A DNA stretch of 64,000 nucleotides from Bacteriovoracaceae bacterium UBA6153 (lineage in GTDB: Bacteria; Bdellovibrionota; Bacteriovoracia; Bacteriovoracales; Bacteriovoracaceae). Location of the stretch: positions 62,001 through 126,000 of the forward strand of contig DIUR01000023.1 of NCBI GenBank assembly GCA_002428265.1, written 5' to 3'. The notes beneath the pieces were generated by a model, which was not told where the DNA came from, ran no database searches, and saw only the letters and a program-made list of their open reading frames with translations. Numbering within the stretch: position 1 is the first letter of the stretch; every line of letters starts with the position of its first letter. Shown piece after piece: positions 23,401-30,897 of this stretch. The position numbers were made by a program, and so were the translations under genes.

Positions 23401-24132
23401 CAGGGGCAAATCCATTTTATTGGGGTGCATGCTCGCTATGATGAAAGTCTTCCTGAAGTCGTTAAAGGATTAAATGTTTTTATTCCCGCTAAAGCGCAGG
23501 TTGGAATTGTCGGAAGAACCGGAGCGGGGAAGACAACGCTTTTTCAAATGCTCTATAGATTTATCAATATTCATGAAGGCAGCATTGAGATTGATGGGGT
23601 TGATATCGCAGGAGTTGATTTAGCAACTCTTAGATCGAGACTCGCCATTATTCCTCAAGACCCGACACTTTTTATGGGAACTTTGAGAAGTAACCTTGAT
23701 CCATACTTTAGAAAAACAGATGAAGAAATCTGGAAGGTGTTAGCTGATACAGGAATGGATGAGTTGGTAAAAAGTTTTAAATTGGGACTTTTGACTCCCA
23801 TTAGTGATGGTGGTGCTAATTTATCTCAAGGACAACGACAGCTCTTTTGTCTGGCACGCGCCTTACTTTTAAATGCAAAAATTATTATGCTAGATGAAGC
23901 AACCGCAAGTGTTGATGTCGTCTCTGATGCAAAAATTCAAAGAGTGCTAAGACGTGAGTTAAAAGATAAAACAGTTTTAGTTATTGCACACAGGCTTGGT
24001 ACAGTCGCTGATCTTGATTACTTAATGGTGATGAATGATGGCAGGCTAGAGTCCTTTAAAGCGCCGTCTGAAGCCTTTATTATGGCCTCTGCAACTGAAT
24101 TAGGACTTACTTCTGAGGTAGTTCCAGAGTAA
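20452..24132 (+). CDS. Full-length ABCC/MRP-type ABC exporter
   Basis: 1226 residues in one chain: TMD1 (about 60-345), NBD1 (Walker A GEVGSGKTT near 420, signature NLSGGQKQR near 510, Walker B ILLDDPLSAVD near 530), TMD2 (about 670-960), NBD2 (Walker A GRTGAGKTT near 1019, signature NLSQGQRQL near 1122, Walker B IMLDEATASVD near 1144). The N-terminal SPLVKTGQKKILSYEDL, the DDPLSAVD Asp in NBD1 and the QRQLFCLARALL in NBD2 are hallmarks of ABCC (MRP) proteins, an architecture usual in eukaryotes and rare in bacteria. The start lacks a ribosome site; a TATGAT box ends three bases upstream. Substrate unknown. Confidence 0.9.
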   Translation: MLASLKNFFFFNVSPLVKTGQKKILSYEDLMPVPPELDLDRSEVVPPLDLTSQKKFLKQLLKENKKLIIRAWSFYTMGILASLSTPILVNQFITKLTLLQNGQMSFAQLIPVALGIGMIGIVMGIGYQHNFYATLRTNTLIIARLNRLLFEQALKLSQRSRQSVNVGDVVNHMSSDSESIADVPMMIGDMGWATMLLTGSVSMLFYYLGWTAFIAVAILAILTPITRKIAKNFMHLEDEMMKQRDHRVSLMGQTLQSMRLVKYFVWEKEIAQQIGVVRNDEVAARKSLAKAEMLSGLSFVAVSTLVLFVALWVHVLRGETLTPALVLTCVSLFGLMQEPIGHLPGVLSRLINAWVSSKRIISFLSADTVNDRVVTDARFMNGADIIFDKVEYVSDNGNFKLKNLNLSIPKGSTTAIVGEVGSGKTTLLQLILQEYKPTTGAVSVSVEDIGYVSQESYIMNATVLENLVMGLENISEEKIKETLHFTAMERDISHLPGGLMTEIGEKGVNLSGGQKQRLSLGRCYMQNPDIILLDDPLSAVDVHTEKLLVDNLILNAWKNKTVVLTTHRLEALEKFDRVIFLNKGVVEADGTLSELIHRSENFRTFYSHHLEVNAIEKDSDITETLKGESKTTETRLMSDEDREEGAVKGSLYWDYVLALGGEGKFQYWNIFLLLIGILSISVFPLINQWWLSYFTGHPAEMTAIRGVMIYGAIALVSLVAQMGSKVFWLKRGIQAGIDLHDKMLSSILKAPVRFFDTTPVGRLLQRFSRDLESVDIQLQWSFEAAVFSLFQIIVSLSLIIFSVPFVLLAIIPVGYVYWQIQLAYRASAREAKRMDSIARSPRYAHFKETLGGLPVIRAYKKQAWFREQFFNNLERSQKAFVNNFLLNRWFSIRIPMIGGLISGSTGLCLIYSVGHGHLTAATAGLVTLYSMSFWGALNWGIRILSDLESRMTSIERIRFMTQISPEKLFVTEAACAVDDNWPSQGQIHFIGVHARYDESLPEVVKGLNVFIPAKAQVGIVGRTGAGKTTLFQMLYRFINIHEGSIEIDGVDIAGVDLATLRSRLAIIPQDPTLFMGTLRSNLDPYFRKTDEEIWKVLADTGMDELVKSFKLGLLTPISDGGANLSQGQRQLFCLARALLLNAKIIMLDEATASVDVVSDAKIQRVLRRELKDKTVLVIAHRLGTVADLDYLMVMNDGRLESFKAPSEAFIMASATELGLTSEVVPE

Positions 24133-26137
24133 AAGTAGCGCCTTCTCCTACGATACTCTTAACATAGATTTTTCCACGATGAGCTTCTACGATCTGTTTG
24201 CAGATATAAAGACCAAGACCTAGGCCACCAATGTTTTGCTTATCACTTACGCGTTCAAAACGCTTAAAGATCCTATCGTGGTTCTCAGTTGAAATTCCCG
24301 GTCCCTGATCAGTGACTTGGACGACCACGGTGTCACCTTCTGTGAAGACTTTAGTAAGAATAGGTCTTTGAGGTGCATACTTAGCAGCATTCGTAAGTAG
24401 GTTAATAATGACCTGCTCAATTCTTACTTTATCCCAGAATCCTATCATGTCACTGACGATCACTACTTCAACAGTCGAGTGAGTGTATTTAAACTGATGG
24501 GCGTATTGGCCAACAACATCATTTACCATTTCGGCCATGCTGAAATTTTCTTTATTAAGAGAGAGTTTTCCAGCTGAAATCCTAGTGACATCTAATAGGT
24601 CGTCAATCAAAACAGAAAGTCTTGAGATCTGACGGTCAGAAGTTTCAACCATTTTTATTAAACGCTCAGGAGTCAACGTTGAAAAATTGTCCTGACCTAG
24701 TTGACGGGCGACACTTTGAATCTGCATTTTTAATGGGGTCAGTGGGGTTCTTAATTCATGAGACGCAATTGAAAGAAACTCATCTCTGACTTCAATCGCT
24801 TTTTTAGCATCGTCGTAAAGTTGAGAGCGATGAATGGCCTGAGAGCACTGTCTTGCCAGGGCAATCATAAAATCTTTTTCAAGCCTGTCGAAAACTTTTG
24901 TATTTGGAAAGCTAAAGCATAGAACACCCTGGGCCTTTCCTTCAATAATAAGAGGGAGGTAAATCAGGTAGTGAGTGTCACTTAAGCGATCAACTTTATC
25001 TAATGTAGGATAAGCTTTAATTTCATCAGCAGTTAAAAACAGTGCAGTTCCTGTTTTAATAACATCACTCACTGGAGTGTGAACAGAAAGGGGGAATTTA
25101 CTCCACTTTTCTAAGATTTCTTCGCTGTAACCAACCTGGCGTTTCATTTCCAGATTCTGTTTGTCTTCAGATAATAAAATAATGGATCCAGTCATGGCCT
25201 TCATGTCTGTGAAAACTTGCTTGAAGACAACTTCAAAAACTTGATCAGGAGTCAATGCTTCTGAAAAAGACTCTGTAATACTTTGAAGAGAATTTGTTCT
25301 CTCCATTGCTAGGTTGAGTTGATCTTGGTTGGCCTGAAGAGAAGTAACCATTCTGTTAAAGGCATAGGTCATTCTGCCTATCTCATCATGTTCGAGAATA
25401 GGGGCCTGGTAGTTGATATCGCCTTGGCCAACTTTTTCGGTCGCCGTGAGCAGGTTGACGATAGACTTGGTCGCATTTCGGGCAATAGTCCATCCGATCG
25501 TAATAACAAAAGTTAAAAAGAGAATACACAGAACAATCGCAATCATTAAAGGGCGATAACGATTTTTATAAATTGAAGTAAAAATTCCTTCGTTTTGTTT
25601 TGTAATATAGATTTGAATTTTTCTCAGTATCTCTTTTGAGTCCATCAAATACTGGTTGGCAACTAACAGATCTGCATTGAGTTCTTCAATTTTTGTCTGG
25701 CTGTTGATTTTATGAATGTTCTGGATTTTCTGGAAGATCACTTCGTGGCTTGCTTCCAGTTCATTTAAAGCAGCAATCGCATCGTTAAGGTAGCCCGATA
25801 GGGTAGGATCATCTTTAGATTGCAACATGCTATCAAATAGCAGGCGTTTTGTTACTTTGAGATTTTCATCAAATTTATATCTGAGCTCACTTACATCTTT
25901 TCTGACAAAGATGACGTTCATATTTTGCTCAGTTGAGTTTAAACTCTCAATGGCCTGAGTATTGAGACTCAAGAGATTGTTAGCAGTGCTTAGGCTTTGA
26001 ATATCTTCGAGCTGGTTAAAGTTAGAAACGTAGATGGCAAGAAAGCATAATAGAATAAAAATTACGATCGACGTCATGACTGTTCTCAGTCTTTTTACGA
26101 TCGATGATTTTTGCTCGAATGCCACCATGCTCTTCAC
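24107..26137 (-). CDS. Membrane sensor histidine kinase with HAMP and GAF domains
   Basis: 676 residues from a GTG start with AAGGA upstream. TM1 (about 18-38), periplasmic helical sensor (40-190), TM2 (about 196-217), HAMP (218-270), GAF (about 300-430), HisKA (H-box SIASHELRTPLTPL) and HATPase_c (N-box NLLTNAAKYAP, G1 DQGPGIS, G2 GLGLGLYICKQ). It ends with the catalytic domain, with no receiver. It starts one base after the stop of the binding-protein-like gene 26139, and its 3' end overlaps the ABC exporter by 26 bp. A partner regulator is not adjacent. Confidence 0.93.
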   Translation of the reverse strand: MKSMVAFEQKSSIVKRLRTVMTSIVIFILLCFLAIYVSNFNQLEDIQSLSTANNLLSLNTQAIESLNSTEQNMNVIFVRKDVSELRYKFDENLKVTKRLLFDSMLQSKDDPTLSGYLNDAIAALNELEASHEVIFQKIQNIHKINSQTKIEELNADLLVANQYLMDSKEILRKIQIYITKQNEGIFTSIYKNRYRPLMIAIVLCILFLTFVITIGWTIARNATKSIVNLLTATEKVGQGDINYQAPILEHDEIGRMTYAFNRMVTSLQANQDQLNLAMERTNSLQSITESFSEALTPDQVFEVVFKQVFTDMKAMTGSIILLSEDKQNLEMKRQVGYSEEILEKWSKFPLSVHTPVSDVIKTGTALFLTADEIKAYPTLDKVDRLSDTHYLIYLPLIIEGKAQGVLCFSFPNTKVFDRLEKDFMIALARQCSQAIHRSQLYDDAKKAIEVRDEFLSIASHELRTPLTPLKMQIQSVARQLGQDNFSTLTPERLIKMVETSDRQISRLSVLIDDLLDVTRISAGKLSLNKENFSMAEMVNDVVGQYAHQFKYTHSTVEVVIVSDMIGFWDKVRIEQVIINLLTNAAKYAPQRPILTKVFTEGDTVVVQVTDQGPGISTENHDRIFKRFERVSDKQNIGGLGLGLYICKQIVEAHRGKIYVKSIVGEGATFTLELPQK

Positions 26138-26138
26138 G

Positions 26139-26582
26139 TTAATCCTTTACTATCTTTAGCGTTTTAACAGTCTTTGGAAGCTTGAATGATTTTGAAACGT
26201 AACCGATTCCTCCAGGGAACCTTGAAACCATCGCGACCATCATAGAATCTGAAGTGATTTGAATAGGTGCAATATTGCCAGTATAGATTTTCTCACCAAT
26301 CCAATAGAGCTCAACTTCTCTCGATGTTTTTTCAACATACTTTTTTAAAAACATTTTGCGGTTGGGATGCTCATCTCTGTGATCAAAAAATCTCACGACA
26401 TCCATATTGGGCCAGACTCGGGTTTTTTTCATAAAAAAATTATCGAGCTCACTGACTTTGATTGAAGATAATGGATTCTGGACGTTGACGATAACGACAA
26501 TATCAGACGATGCCCATGCACTTAATGGAATGAGAGTTATAGCAAGTGCCAATATAAGAGATTTAACGAATTGAAATTTCAC
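26139..26582 (-). CDS. Periplasmic phosphate-binding-protein-like (PstS-like) domain protein
   Basis: 147 residues with a signal peptide cut after AWA. The mature part resembles the truncated PBP_like_2/PstS domain: DIVVIVNVQNPLSSIKVSELDNFF, WPNMDVVRFFDH, and the closing GGIGYVSKSFKLP. Too short for a full phosphate-binding protein. Translationally coupled to the kinase downstream (one base apart), so it is probably a periplasmic ligand-sensing or signalling partner; such PBP-kinase pairs are common in Proteobacteria. Confidence 0.8.
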   Translation of the reverse strand: MKFQFVKSLILALAITLIPLSAWASSDIVVIVNVQNPLSSIKVSELDNFFMKKTRVWPNMDVVRFFDHRDEHPNRKMFLKKYVEKTSREVELYWIGEKIYTGNIAPIQITSDSMMVAMVSRFPGGIGYVSKSFKLPKTVKTLKIVKD

Positions 26583-26811
26583 ATCTTAGTTATATCAATG
26601 AAAGGGGGATCAAGGCAATAAAGAAGGCCTTATTTGCAGTGTGTCTTTATGGCGCAGTTGTTAAACTAATTTTGCGTTATAACCATCTTTTTAAATTTTA
26701 TTACCATTTATCATTTTTCAGTATTACTCAAAGCAAAAAAGTTGTTAATTGGATTCAATTACGGGTAAAACTATTCGTCGGGAATTTTTATTCACACACA
26801 ACACAGGAAAT
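26583..26811. other. Divergent intergenic region
   Basis: 229 bp between the PBP-like/kinase operon and the 26812 gene. It is AT-rich; no sigma-54 motif, strong hairpin or ORF with a ribosome site was found. It must hold promoters for both directions. Confidence 0.4.
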
Positions 26812-27171
26812 ATGATGAAAAAATTAATTCTAGGATTAGCACTACTATCAACATCGGCAATGGCTGCAGCGCCATCTTCTATGATCTTCAATGAAGTTTT
26901 TTTGAAAAAAGGAACGGGAGAGATGGGATTACAACTAATCGTTAATAGAGATGTTAAAACTTGGTGTGTTGGATACGGAAGCCAGCTATCAGTAGGAACT
27001 TTTGAAGTTGGTGAAAAAGTTGATGGTCTTGCAAACGGTCTTTATAAATGTGAAGGGAAATTTGTTCAAGTAAGAGCTGAGCACACAACTCCAATCCAAG
27101 CTTTTGAGATTGGCACTTGTTCAGAAATTAATCCAGTTGAGCTAAAGGCAGATTGTCCGCCAAGAAAATAA
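26812..27171 (+). CDS. Small secreted protein, unknown
   Basis: 119 residues from the first of two adjacent ATGs (26812/26815), preceded by CAGGAAA. Signal peptide MMKKLILGLALLSTSAMAA. The mature chain has four cysteines (TWCVG, YKCEG, GTCSE, ADCPP) and beta-rich composition. A further upstream in-frame TTG lacks a ribosome site. No family was recognised. 12 bp before the pseudouridine synthase gene. Confidence 0.75.
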   Translation: MMKKLILGLALLSTSAMAAAPSSMIFNEVFLKKGTGEMGLQLIVNRDVKTWCVGYGSQLSVGTFEVGEKVDGLANGLYKCEGKFVQVRAEHTTPIQAFEIGTCSEINPVELKADCPPRK

Positions 27172-27183
27172 TCGCAATAAAAA

Positions 27184-27888
27184 ATGGCCAAGATTGAACT
27201 TGAACGACTGATCTCGAAGCGCGGACTTCTTAGTAGAAAAGAAGCCGCGCTTGCTATTTTAGAGGGAAAAGTAAAAGTTAACGGCCAGGTCTGCAAAGTT
27301 CCTCTGACTTATTTTGACAGCCGCTGCATAATTGAAATCGCAGGCGCCAGAGCTGTTGCCCAAAAAATGCATTATCTCATTCTCAACAAACCACGAGGTC
27401 TTATCGTTACAAGAAATGACGAAAAGAATCGTGCCACGGTGTATGAATGCCTGAAGGAGTGGAAGGGCCCACTCATTCAGGCAGTAGGACGACTAGATCA
27501 GGCCAGTGAAGGATTACTTCTTTTTACTAATGATCATGTTTGGGCCGAAAAGTTAATGAACCCTAAAACTCACGTGAAAAAAATTTATCATGTGCAGACA
27601 AATCCTATTCCATCTGCAGAAATGCTTGAACAATTCTCTGCGGGCATTTTGTTAGATGGCGAAAAAACTCTTCCCGCAAAATTTCAACTCATTCGTTCCG
27701 GTGACAAAAATGGCTGGATTGAAGTCGAGTTATATGAGGGCAAAAATCGACAAATCAGAAGAATGCTCGAGACTCAAAAAATTGATGTCCTGAGATTAAT
27801 CAGAGTACAAATAGGTAACTTGAAGCTCAATGATATTCCTAAAGGTGAGTGGCGAGAGCTTACCGAATCAGAAAAAAAATCAGTATAA
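27184..27888 (+). CDS. RsuA-family rRNA pseudouridine synthase
   Basis: 234 residues. An S4 RNA-binding domain (residues 5-50: LERLISKRGLLSRKEAALAILEGKVKVNG) is followed by the catalytic domain with GRLDQASEGLLLFTND, in which the Asp is the nucleophile, and the family-typical EGKNRQIRRM near residue 200. It converts uridine to pseudouridine in rRNA (RsuA/RluB/RluE/RluF group; the site cannot be told from sequence). No ribosome site is evident, so it may be coupled to the gene upstream. Confidence 0.9.
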   Translation: MAKIELERLISKRGLLSRKEAALAILEGKVKVNGQVCKVPLTYFDSRCIIEIAGARAVAQKMHYLILNKPRGLIVTRNDEKNRATVYECLKEWKGPLIQAVGRLDQASEGLLLFTNDHVWAEKLMNPKTHVKKIYHVQTNPIPSAEMLEQFSAGILLDGEKTLPAKFQLIRSGDKNGWIEVELYEGKNRQIRRMLETQKIDVLRLIRVQIGNLKLNDIPKGEWRELTESEKKSV

Positions 27889-27979
27889 CTTTCGGGGCAT
27901 TATGCAATTTAGCGTCCCTTAATGACCTTTAACTTTAGTCATCTAATTGATCTTTCAAGGTGAATGTACACTATATGAT

Positions 27980-27995
27980 TGGCACGAAATGTGTA
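27980..27995 (+). promoter_or_regulatory. Near-consensus sigma-54 site before the HPF-like gene
   Basis: TGGCACGAAATGTGTA: perfect -24 TGGCACG and correct spacing, but GT replaces GC at -12. The implied leader of about 46 bases matches the other sigma-54 units. Confidence 0.45.
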
Positions 27996-28051
27996 ACTAC
28001 ATAAGAAGCAAGAAAATCGTCTTGTTTTTTATTATCAGAAGGGAGTTACAA

Positions 28052-28360
28052 ATGGATATTCAAGTCAACACAGACAACCACATTAAGGGATCCGAAAAAT
28101 TTTCTGCTTACGTTAATAACGTCGTTGAAAGCGCAGTAAGTAATTTTCGTGATCAGATCTCTCACGTAGGGGTTCATATTAGTGACCAAAATAGTTCTAA
28201 AGTAGGATTCAATGATAAACGTTGTACGATGGAAGCACGTATAATTGGAAGAAAAACGACTGCTGTCAGCCATGATGCCGACTCTGTTGATGAAGCTGTC
28301 ATGGGGGCCGCTGAAAAGATTAAGCATTCAATTGAAAGCACACTTGGTAAAAAAAGATAA
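28052..28360 (+). CDS. HPF/RaiA-family ribosome hibernation factor
   Basis: 102 residues, start set by GGGAG upstream. Beta-alpha-beta-beta-beta-alpha features of the HPF/RaiA (historically 'sigma-54 modulation') family: VNTDNHIKGSEKFSAYVNNVVE, HVGVHISDQNS, TMEARIIGRKTTAVSHDADS, and VDEAVMGAAEKIKHSIE. It binds the 30S A/P sites to inactivate ribosomes in stationary phase. Short form without C-terminal dimerisation domain. Co-directional with the coiled-coil gene at 28386. Confidence 0.85.
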   Translation: MDIQVNTDNHIKGSEKFSAYVNNVVESAVSNFRDQISHVGVHISDQNSSKVGFNDKRCTMEARIIGRKTTAVSHDADSVDEAVMGAAEKIKHSIESTLGKKR

Positions 28361-28385
28361 TTAATAAAATTTTAAGGATAAGAAA

Positions 28386-28595
28386 ATGGATATGACAATA
28401 GAACAACTTCAATTGAAAGGTCAGCAAATCAGGGAAAGAATTTTAAAATATGAAAATGATTTAAAACAGCCCTTAAAGCGTGACCTTGATGACAATGCAG
28501 TCGAAGAAGGTAATAGAGAAATTATCTATGGATTGTATAAAGTCGAAAAAGAAAATCTTATGAAAATTGAAGCTGATATTTTAGAACTGTCGTAA
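28386..28595 (+). CDS. Small coiled-coil protein resembling the DksA/TraR helical arm
   Basis: 69 residues: one long helical hairpin. LKQPLKRDLDDNAVEEGNREIIYGLYKVEKENLMKIEADI resembles the coiled-coil arm of DksA/TraR proteins (acidic DD-x-A tip, then E-N-x-E...L), but the zinc finger is absent. It might enter the RNA-polymerase secondary channel like other arm-only factors; this is inference. AAGGATAAG ribosome site, 25 bp after the HPF gene, so stress-linked co-expression is likely. Confidence 0.6.
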   Translation: MDMTIEQLQLKGQQIRERILKYENDLKQPLKRDLDDNAVEEGNREIIYGLYKVEKENLMKIEADILELS

Positions 28596-28601
28596 GTTAT
28601 A

Positions 28602-28645
28602 GGCCTGATCCTGAAATTTAAGCTTCAGGATCAGGCCGATTTTTT
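28602..28645 (+). terminator. Strong terminator of the HPF operon
   Basis: A perfect 14-bp stem (28602-28615 with 28624-28637) with an eight-base loop, followed by GATTTTTT. Confidence 0.93.
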
Positions 28646-29030
28646 AGTTAATTAAAGTATCACACGCTAAAGTTGAAATCAGAGATGTTGTTTCTCCATA
28701 AAGAGAAAGGACTCCTCTTAAGGCAAGAGTGCTCGTTTCGTAATTTACAGCAGCTCTTCCTCTGAAGAACGAATTATCGTTTTTAAGCATCACTCCACCA
28801 GCATCACTTTCTGTTGAATTAAATCCACCACCAAGAATATTTGAACCGTAGATTAATGTAAGATCAGTTGCTCTGCCATCACCATTTCTATGTTCAAAAA
28901 GATTAACGATAATATTTACTTTATCGCCATAAAGAGTCGCTTCACCTTTACAAATTTTCCAGTCGCTATCTTTAGCGAAAGCTGAGCTCATAAATCCCGC
29001 ACAAAGAATCATTGATAACGCTTTTTTCAT
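28644..29030 (-). CDS. Small secreted protein, unknown
   Basis: 128 residues with signal peptide MKKALSMILCAGFMSSAFA. The mature chain is predicted beta-rich (KICKGEATLYGDKVNIIVNLFEHRNG, TLALRGVLSLYGE) with two cysteines (KICKG, LACDT) that could join the ends. It resembles several Bdellovibrio-type secreted hypotheticals in style, but no family was recognised. AGGAGC ribosome site. Confidence 0.75.
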   Translation of the reverse strand: MKKALSMILCAGFMSSAFAKDSDWKICKGEATLYGDKVNIIVNLFEHRNGDGRATDLTLIYGSNILGGGFNSTESDAGGVMLKNDNSFFRGRAAVNYETSTLALRGVLSLYGETTSLISTLACDTLIN

Positions 29031-29203
29031 GAAATGCTCCTATGACTAATATTGTTGTGAATAAATATGCTTTTGAGTAACCTTTGCAAAGAAAAAATCA
29101 CAACTTTGGTCAAAATTTTGGTTAAAACATGATGCATATTAGTTTCATAAATGAAGGTAAATAGTAAGATAGACTTACTAGAGAAAGCTAAGAGGTTAAA
29201 AAA

Positions 29204-30472
29204 ATGATTAAGTATGTCTCGGCCGAAGAGGCCCTAAAAGAAATCAAGTCTGATAACAATGTTTTCATTCATTCAGCAGCAGCGACTCCGGATCTCTTGG
29301 TAAAGGCCATGGTGGCGCGCGCACCTGAACTTAAGAATGTGAATATCTATCATATTCACACTGAAGGGGATGCAAGCTATGCGCTTGATCAGTATAAAGA
29401 AAGTTTTAAGCTTCACGCTTTTTTTAATGGTAGTAACGTAAGAAAGGCAAGTAATAATCATATAGCTTCTTCTTACGTGCCTATTTTTTTAAGTGATATT
29501 CCACACCTCTTTTACAACGGGAGAGTCAAGCTTGATGTGGCCTTAGTCCAACTTACTCCGCCAGATGCTCATGGTATGTGCAGTCTAGGGCCCTCTGTCG
29601 ATGTGAGTATCTCTGCAATCAACACTGCAAAAATTATTATTGCTCAAATCAATCCCATGATGCCGAGAACTTTTGGTGAGCAGATTCATTATTCTAAAAT
29701 TACAAAAGCAGTTCTTAAAGAAGTTCCTCTTTATCAAAGCCCAGTCGCTATTAATACTGAAGTTGAATTGGCGATAGGAAGAAATATCGCTGCACTTATC
29801 GAAGACGGATCAACTCTTCAATTGGGTATTGGTGCTATTCCAAACGCAGTCTTATCCATGTTGGGGAATCATAAAGACTTAGGTATTCATACAGAGATGT
29901 TTTCTGATGGAGTCATTCCTTTATACGAGAAAGGAATTATTACTGGTAAGTATAAAAAGAAGCATCCGAGAAAAATTGTTTCAAGTTTTGTTATTGGAAC
30001 TAAAAAAGTTTATGATTTCATCAACGACAATACTGAAGTTTTGCTTCTTGATTGCTCTTACACAAATAATCCGACAATTATTGCAACAAACCCTAAGGTC
30101 ATCGCAGTTAATAGTGCTATTGAGATAGATCTAAGTGGACAGGTTTGCTCTGATTCAATCGGGTCAAGAATTTATTCCGGAGTCGGTGGGCAGATGGATT
30201 TTATCAGAGGGGCAGCGATCTCCAACGGTGGAAAACCCATTATTGCGATTCCATCAAAAACGTCTAAGGGCGAAAGTAAGATTGTTCCATTTTTAAAGCC
30301 CGGAGCAGGAGTGGTGACGACCAGGGCCCATGTCCATTATATTGTGACAGAATATGGAGTCGCATACTTACATGGTTTAACCATAGAAGAGCGCGCCCAT
30401 GCCCTGATTCAAATAGCGGCACCTGAACACAGGGAGTGGCTAGAGAGAAAGTTTTACGAGTTATGGGTTTAA
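29204..30472 (+). CDS. Acetyl-CoA hydrolase / 4-hydroxybutyrate CoA-transferase family enzyme
   Basis: 422 residues, full length. GIGAIPNAVL (about 210) and the catalytic Glu in HTEMFSDGV (about 232) are family signatures, as are GVGGQMDFIRGA near 325 and the C-terminal TEYGVAYLHG. It transfers CoA between carboxylates (acetate with butyrate/4-hydroxybutyrate/succinate) via a glutamyl-CoA intermediate. Exact substrates cannot be read from sequence. Single-gene unit. Confidence 0.9.
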   Translation: MIKYVSAEEALKEIKSDNNVFIHSAAATPDLLVKAMVARAPELKNVNIYHIHTEGDASYALDQYKESFKLHAFFNGSNVRKASNNHIASSYVPIFLSDIPHLFYNGRVKLDVALVQLTPPDAHGMCSLGPSVDVSISAINTAKIIIAQINPMMPRTFGEQIHYSKITKAVLKEVPLYQSPVAINTEVELAIGRNIAALIEDGSTLQLGIGAIPNAVLSMLGNHKDLGIHTEMFSDGVIPLYEKGIITGKYKKKHPRKIVSSFVIGTKKVYDFINDNTEVLLLDCSYTNNPTIIATNPKVIAVNSAIEIDLSGQVCSDSIGSRIYSGVGGQMDFIRGAAISNGGKPIIAIPSKTSKGESKIVPFLKPGAGVVTTRAHVHYIVTEYGVAYLHGLTIEERAHALIQIAAPEHREWLERKFYELWV

Positions 30473-30529
30473 TATTTTCCTAAACTTCTGGCATTAAAGT
30501 TACTTTCTTAGTAGAATATTAAAAATTTT

Positions 30530-30850
30530 ATGAAAAACTTTTTTGCCAAATTGCTGATAATGTTTGCTCTTGTCGTTACAAGTGTAAATGTTTGTTTTCC
30601 CAGTGAAGAAAGCTGCAATGATAGTGTAACTAGTTCAGTTGAGTCTCATTCAAATTCAGCAGAGAAATCTTCACAAGACTCTGAAGGCCATCACTGCCTA
30701 TGTTCAATGGTATGTCATAACTTATTTATTAATTTCCCGACTTATACAACGACAATACCTGTTATTGTTATTTCAAAAGCACCTTACGTTTTTACATCTG
30801 CAATTTATCCGCAAATTATTCTCTCTCTCGATAAACCGCCAATTATCTAA
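30530..30850 (+). CDS. Small His/Cys-containing secreted protein at the head of a metal-efflux operon
   Basis: 106 residues: an N-terminal hydrophobic signal with Cys (TSVNVCFPSEESC), a Ser/His-rich middle (SHSNSAEKSSQDSEGHHCLCSMVCH) and a C-terminal hydrophobic region. The HHCLC...CH cluster could bind a metal ion. Similar small proteins precede TolC-CusBA operons; a metal-sensing or chaperone role is inference. No clear ribosome site. Confidence 0.65.
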   Translation: MKNFFAKLLIMFALVVTSVNVCFPSEESCNDSVTSSVESHSNSAEKSSQDSEGHHCLCSMVCHNLFINFPTYTTTIPVIVISKAPYVFTSAIYPQIILSLDKPPII

Positions 30851-30897
30851 AATCCTCTCCACATTATTTTTAAATATCATTTATTAAGGAATTACTT

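Noticed and set aside
29031..29100. GG-N10-GC pattern on the minus strand upstream of the 28644 gene
   Set aside because: Only the two dinucleotides match; the -24 and -12 contexts (AGGTTA, AAGCA) are unlike the consensus.
29120..29150. TTGGTTAAAACATGATGC upstream of the CoA-transferase as a sigma-54 promoter
   Set aside because: GG and GC are 12 bases apart instead of ten.
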